A DNA stretch of 5,569 nt, taken from Sphaerochaeta sp. (GTDB lineage: Bacteria > Spirochaetota > Spirochaetia > Sphaerochaetales > Sphaerochaetaceae). The first letter of the stretch is position 1. Every line of letters begins with the position of its first letter. Of the stretch, positions 5,254 through 5,569 are shown one piece after another. The DNA lies in assembly GCA_003456855.1 (NCBI GenBank), contig DMOO01000056.1:1-5569 (forward strand), written 5' to 3'. Below the pieces are notes generated by a model. It did not search any database. It saw only the letters and a list, made by a program, of their open reading frames with translations, and was not told the origin of the DNA. Both the position numbers and the translations under genes were made by a program.

Positions 5254-5569
5254 ATGACAAGGGTGCTCGTTACTGGAGCCTATGGCTTTCTTGGCAGATA
5301 TACAGTCAAGGAACTGAAGGAGAACGGTTATCAGGTAGTTGCGTTCGGACGTGACAAGGCTAAGCTTGCACAGCTGAAGGACGAAGGTGTAGAGCTTTAT
5401 CAAGGAGACTTCTGCAATCTAGATGACATTGTGAATGCCTGCAAGGGTGTTGATTACGTGATCCATTGCGGTGCTCTTATGAAGGGCTGGGGCAAGAAGA
5501 GGGATTTCATCAGGACCAATGTCGAAGGAACCAGAAACGTCCTTGAGGCCTGCGAGATAAATCATGTCA
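5254..5569 (+). CDS. NAD(P)-dependent epimerase/dehydratase, extended SDR family, N-terminal part (runs off the right edge)
   Basis: The frame is open for 105 codons from ATG 5254 to the window edge. The protein begins MTRVLVTGAYGFLGR: a beta strand and the G8-AY-G11-FL-G14 Rossmann motif that binds the NAD(P) pyrophosphate. A GRD follows the second strand (VVAFGRD, about 28-34), where a basic residue after the strand often goes with NADP preference. GDFCNLDD (about 51-58) and VDYVIHCGAL (about 66-75) match the adenine-binding and third-strand regions, and FIRTNVEGTRNVLEAC is the classic extended-SDR helix with its conserved Asn. The catalytic YxxxK lies beyond the edge. Members act on nucleotide sugars, dihydroflavonol-like carbonyls or 3-beta-hydroxysteroid-like compounds; the substrate cannot be told from this part. 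An AGGTGG at 5242-5247, six bases upstream, supports the start. Codons here are slightly less G/C-ending than in the symporter gene. Confidence 0.85.
   Translation, partial: MTRVLVTGAYGFLGRYTVKELKENGYQVVAFGRDKAKLAQLKDEGVELYQGDFCNLDDIVNACKGVDYVIHCGALMKGWGKKRDFIRTNVEGTRNVLEACEINHV

Noticed and set aside
5062..5403. Minus-strand open frame of 113 codons bridging the symporter and epimerase genes
   Set aside because: It overlaps two well-supported plus-strand genes and its product has no family pattern; the gap it crosses is explained by a promoter-like site and a ribosome binding site.

Overview
This window is a stretch of bacterial chromosome that looks like ordinary core or metabolic territory. 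It holds six protein genes and short intergenic gaps. I see no RNA gene, insertion sequence, CRISPR array, phage gene or toxin-antitoxin pair. The coding regions prefer G/C-ending codons (AAG, CTG, ATC, CTC) but also use AGG, AGA and ATA, while the gaps are clearly A/T-richer. Most starts have Shine-Dalgarno sequences and several gaps hold sigma70-like boxes, so this is a bacterium. A YitT-type membrane protein, a zinc-ribbon PlsC-like acyltransferase and a GPH-type sugar symporter suggest an anaerobic, host-associated Bacillota (Clostridia or Erysipelotrichia type) or possibly a Spirochaetota species. That placement is a low-confidence inference.

Layout from left to right. Positions 1-368 (minus strand) carry the 5' end of a type B carboxylesterase with three N-terminal membrane helices; its catalytic part lies outside the window. 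A 114-base divergent gap (369-482) holds plausible back-to-back promoters. A complete YitT/DUF2179 membrane protein (483-1358, plus) meets a complete SLC13/ArsB-like anion permease (1351-2487, minus) tail to tail with an 8-base overlap. A second divergent gap (2488-2611) contains a strong imperfect inverted repeat whose right arm includes the ribosome binding site of the next gene. That gene is a PlsC-like acyltransferase with a C-terminal zinc ribbon (2612-3787, plus). It is followed almost without a gap by a GPH/MelB-type symporter (3793-5190, plus), whose ribosome binding site lies inside the acyltransferase gene. After a 63-base gap with a possible extended -10 promoter, the 5' end of an extended-SDR NAD(P)-dependent epimerase/dehydratase runs off the right edge (5254-5569).

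Four of the six products are integral membrane proteins, and a fifth probably acts on membrane lipids at the membrane surface. The only convincing co-transcribed unit is acyltransferase plus symporter; the other genes are arranged divergently or convergently and need not cooperate. I did not find a convincing undescribed system. The item most worth testing is the inverted repeat in front of the acyltransferase gene, which could be a DNA operator or an RNA hairpin that controls translation.
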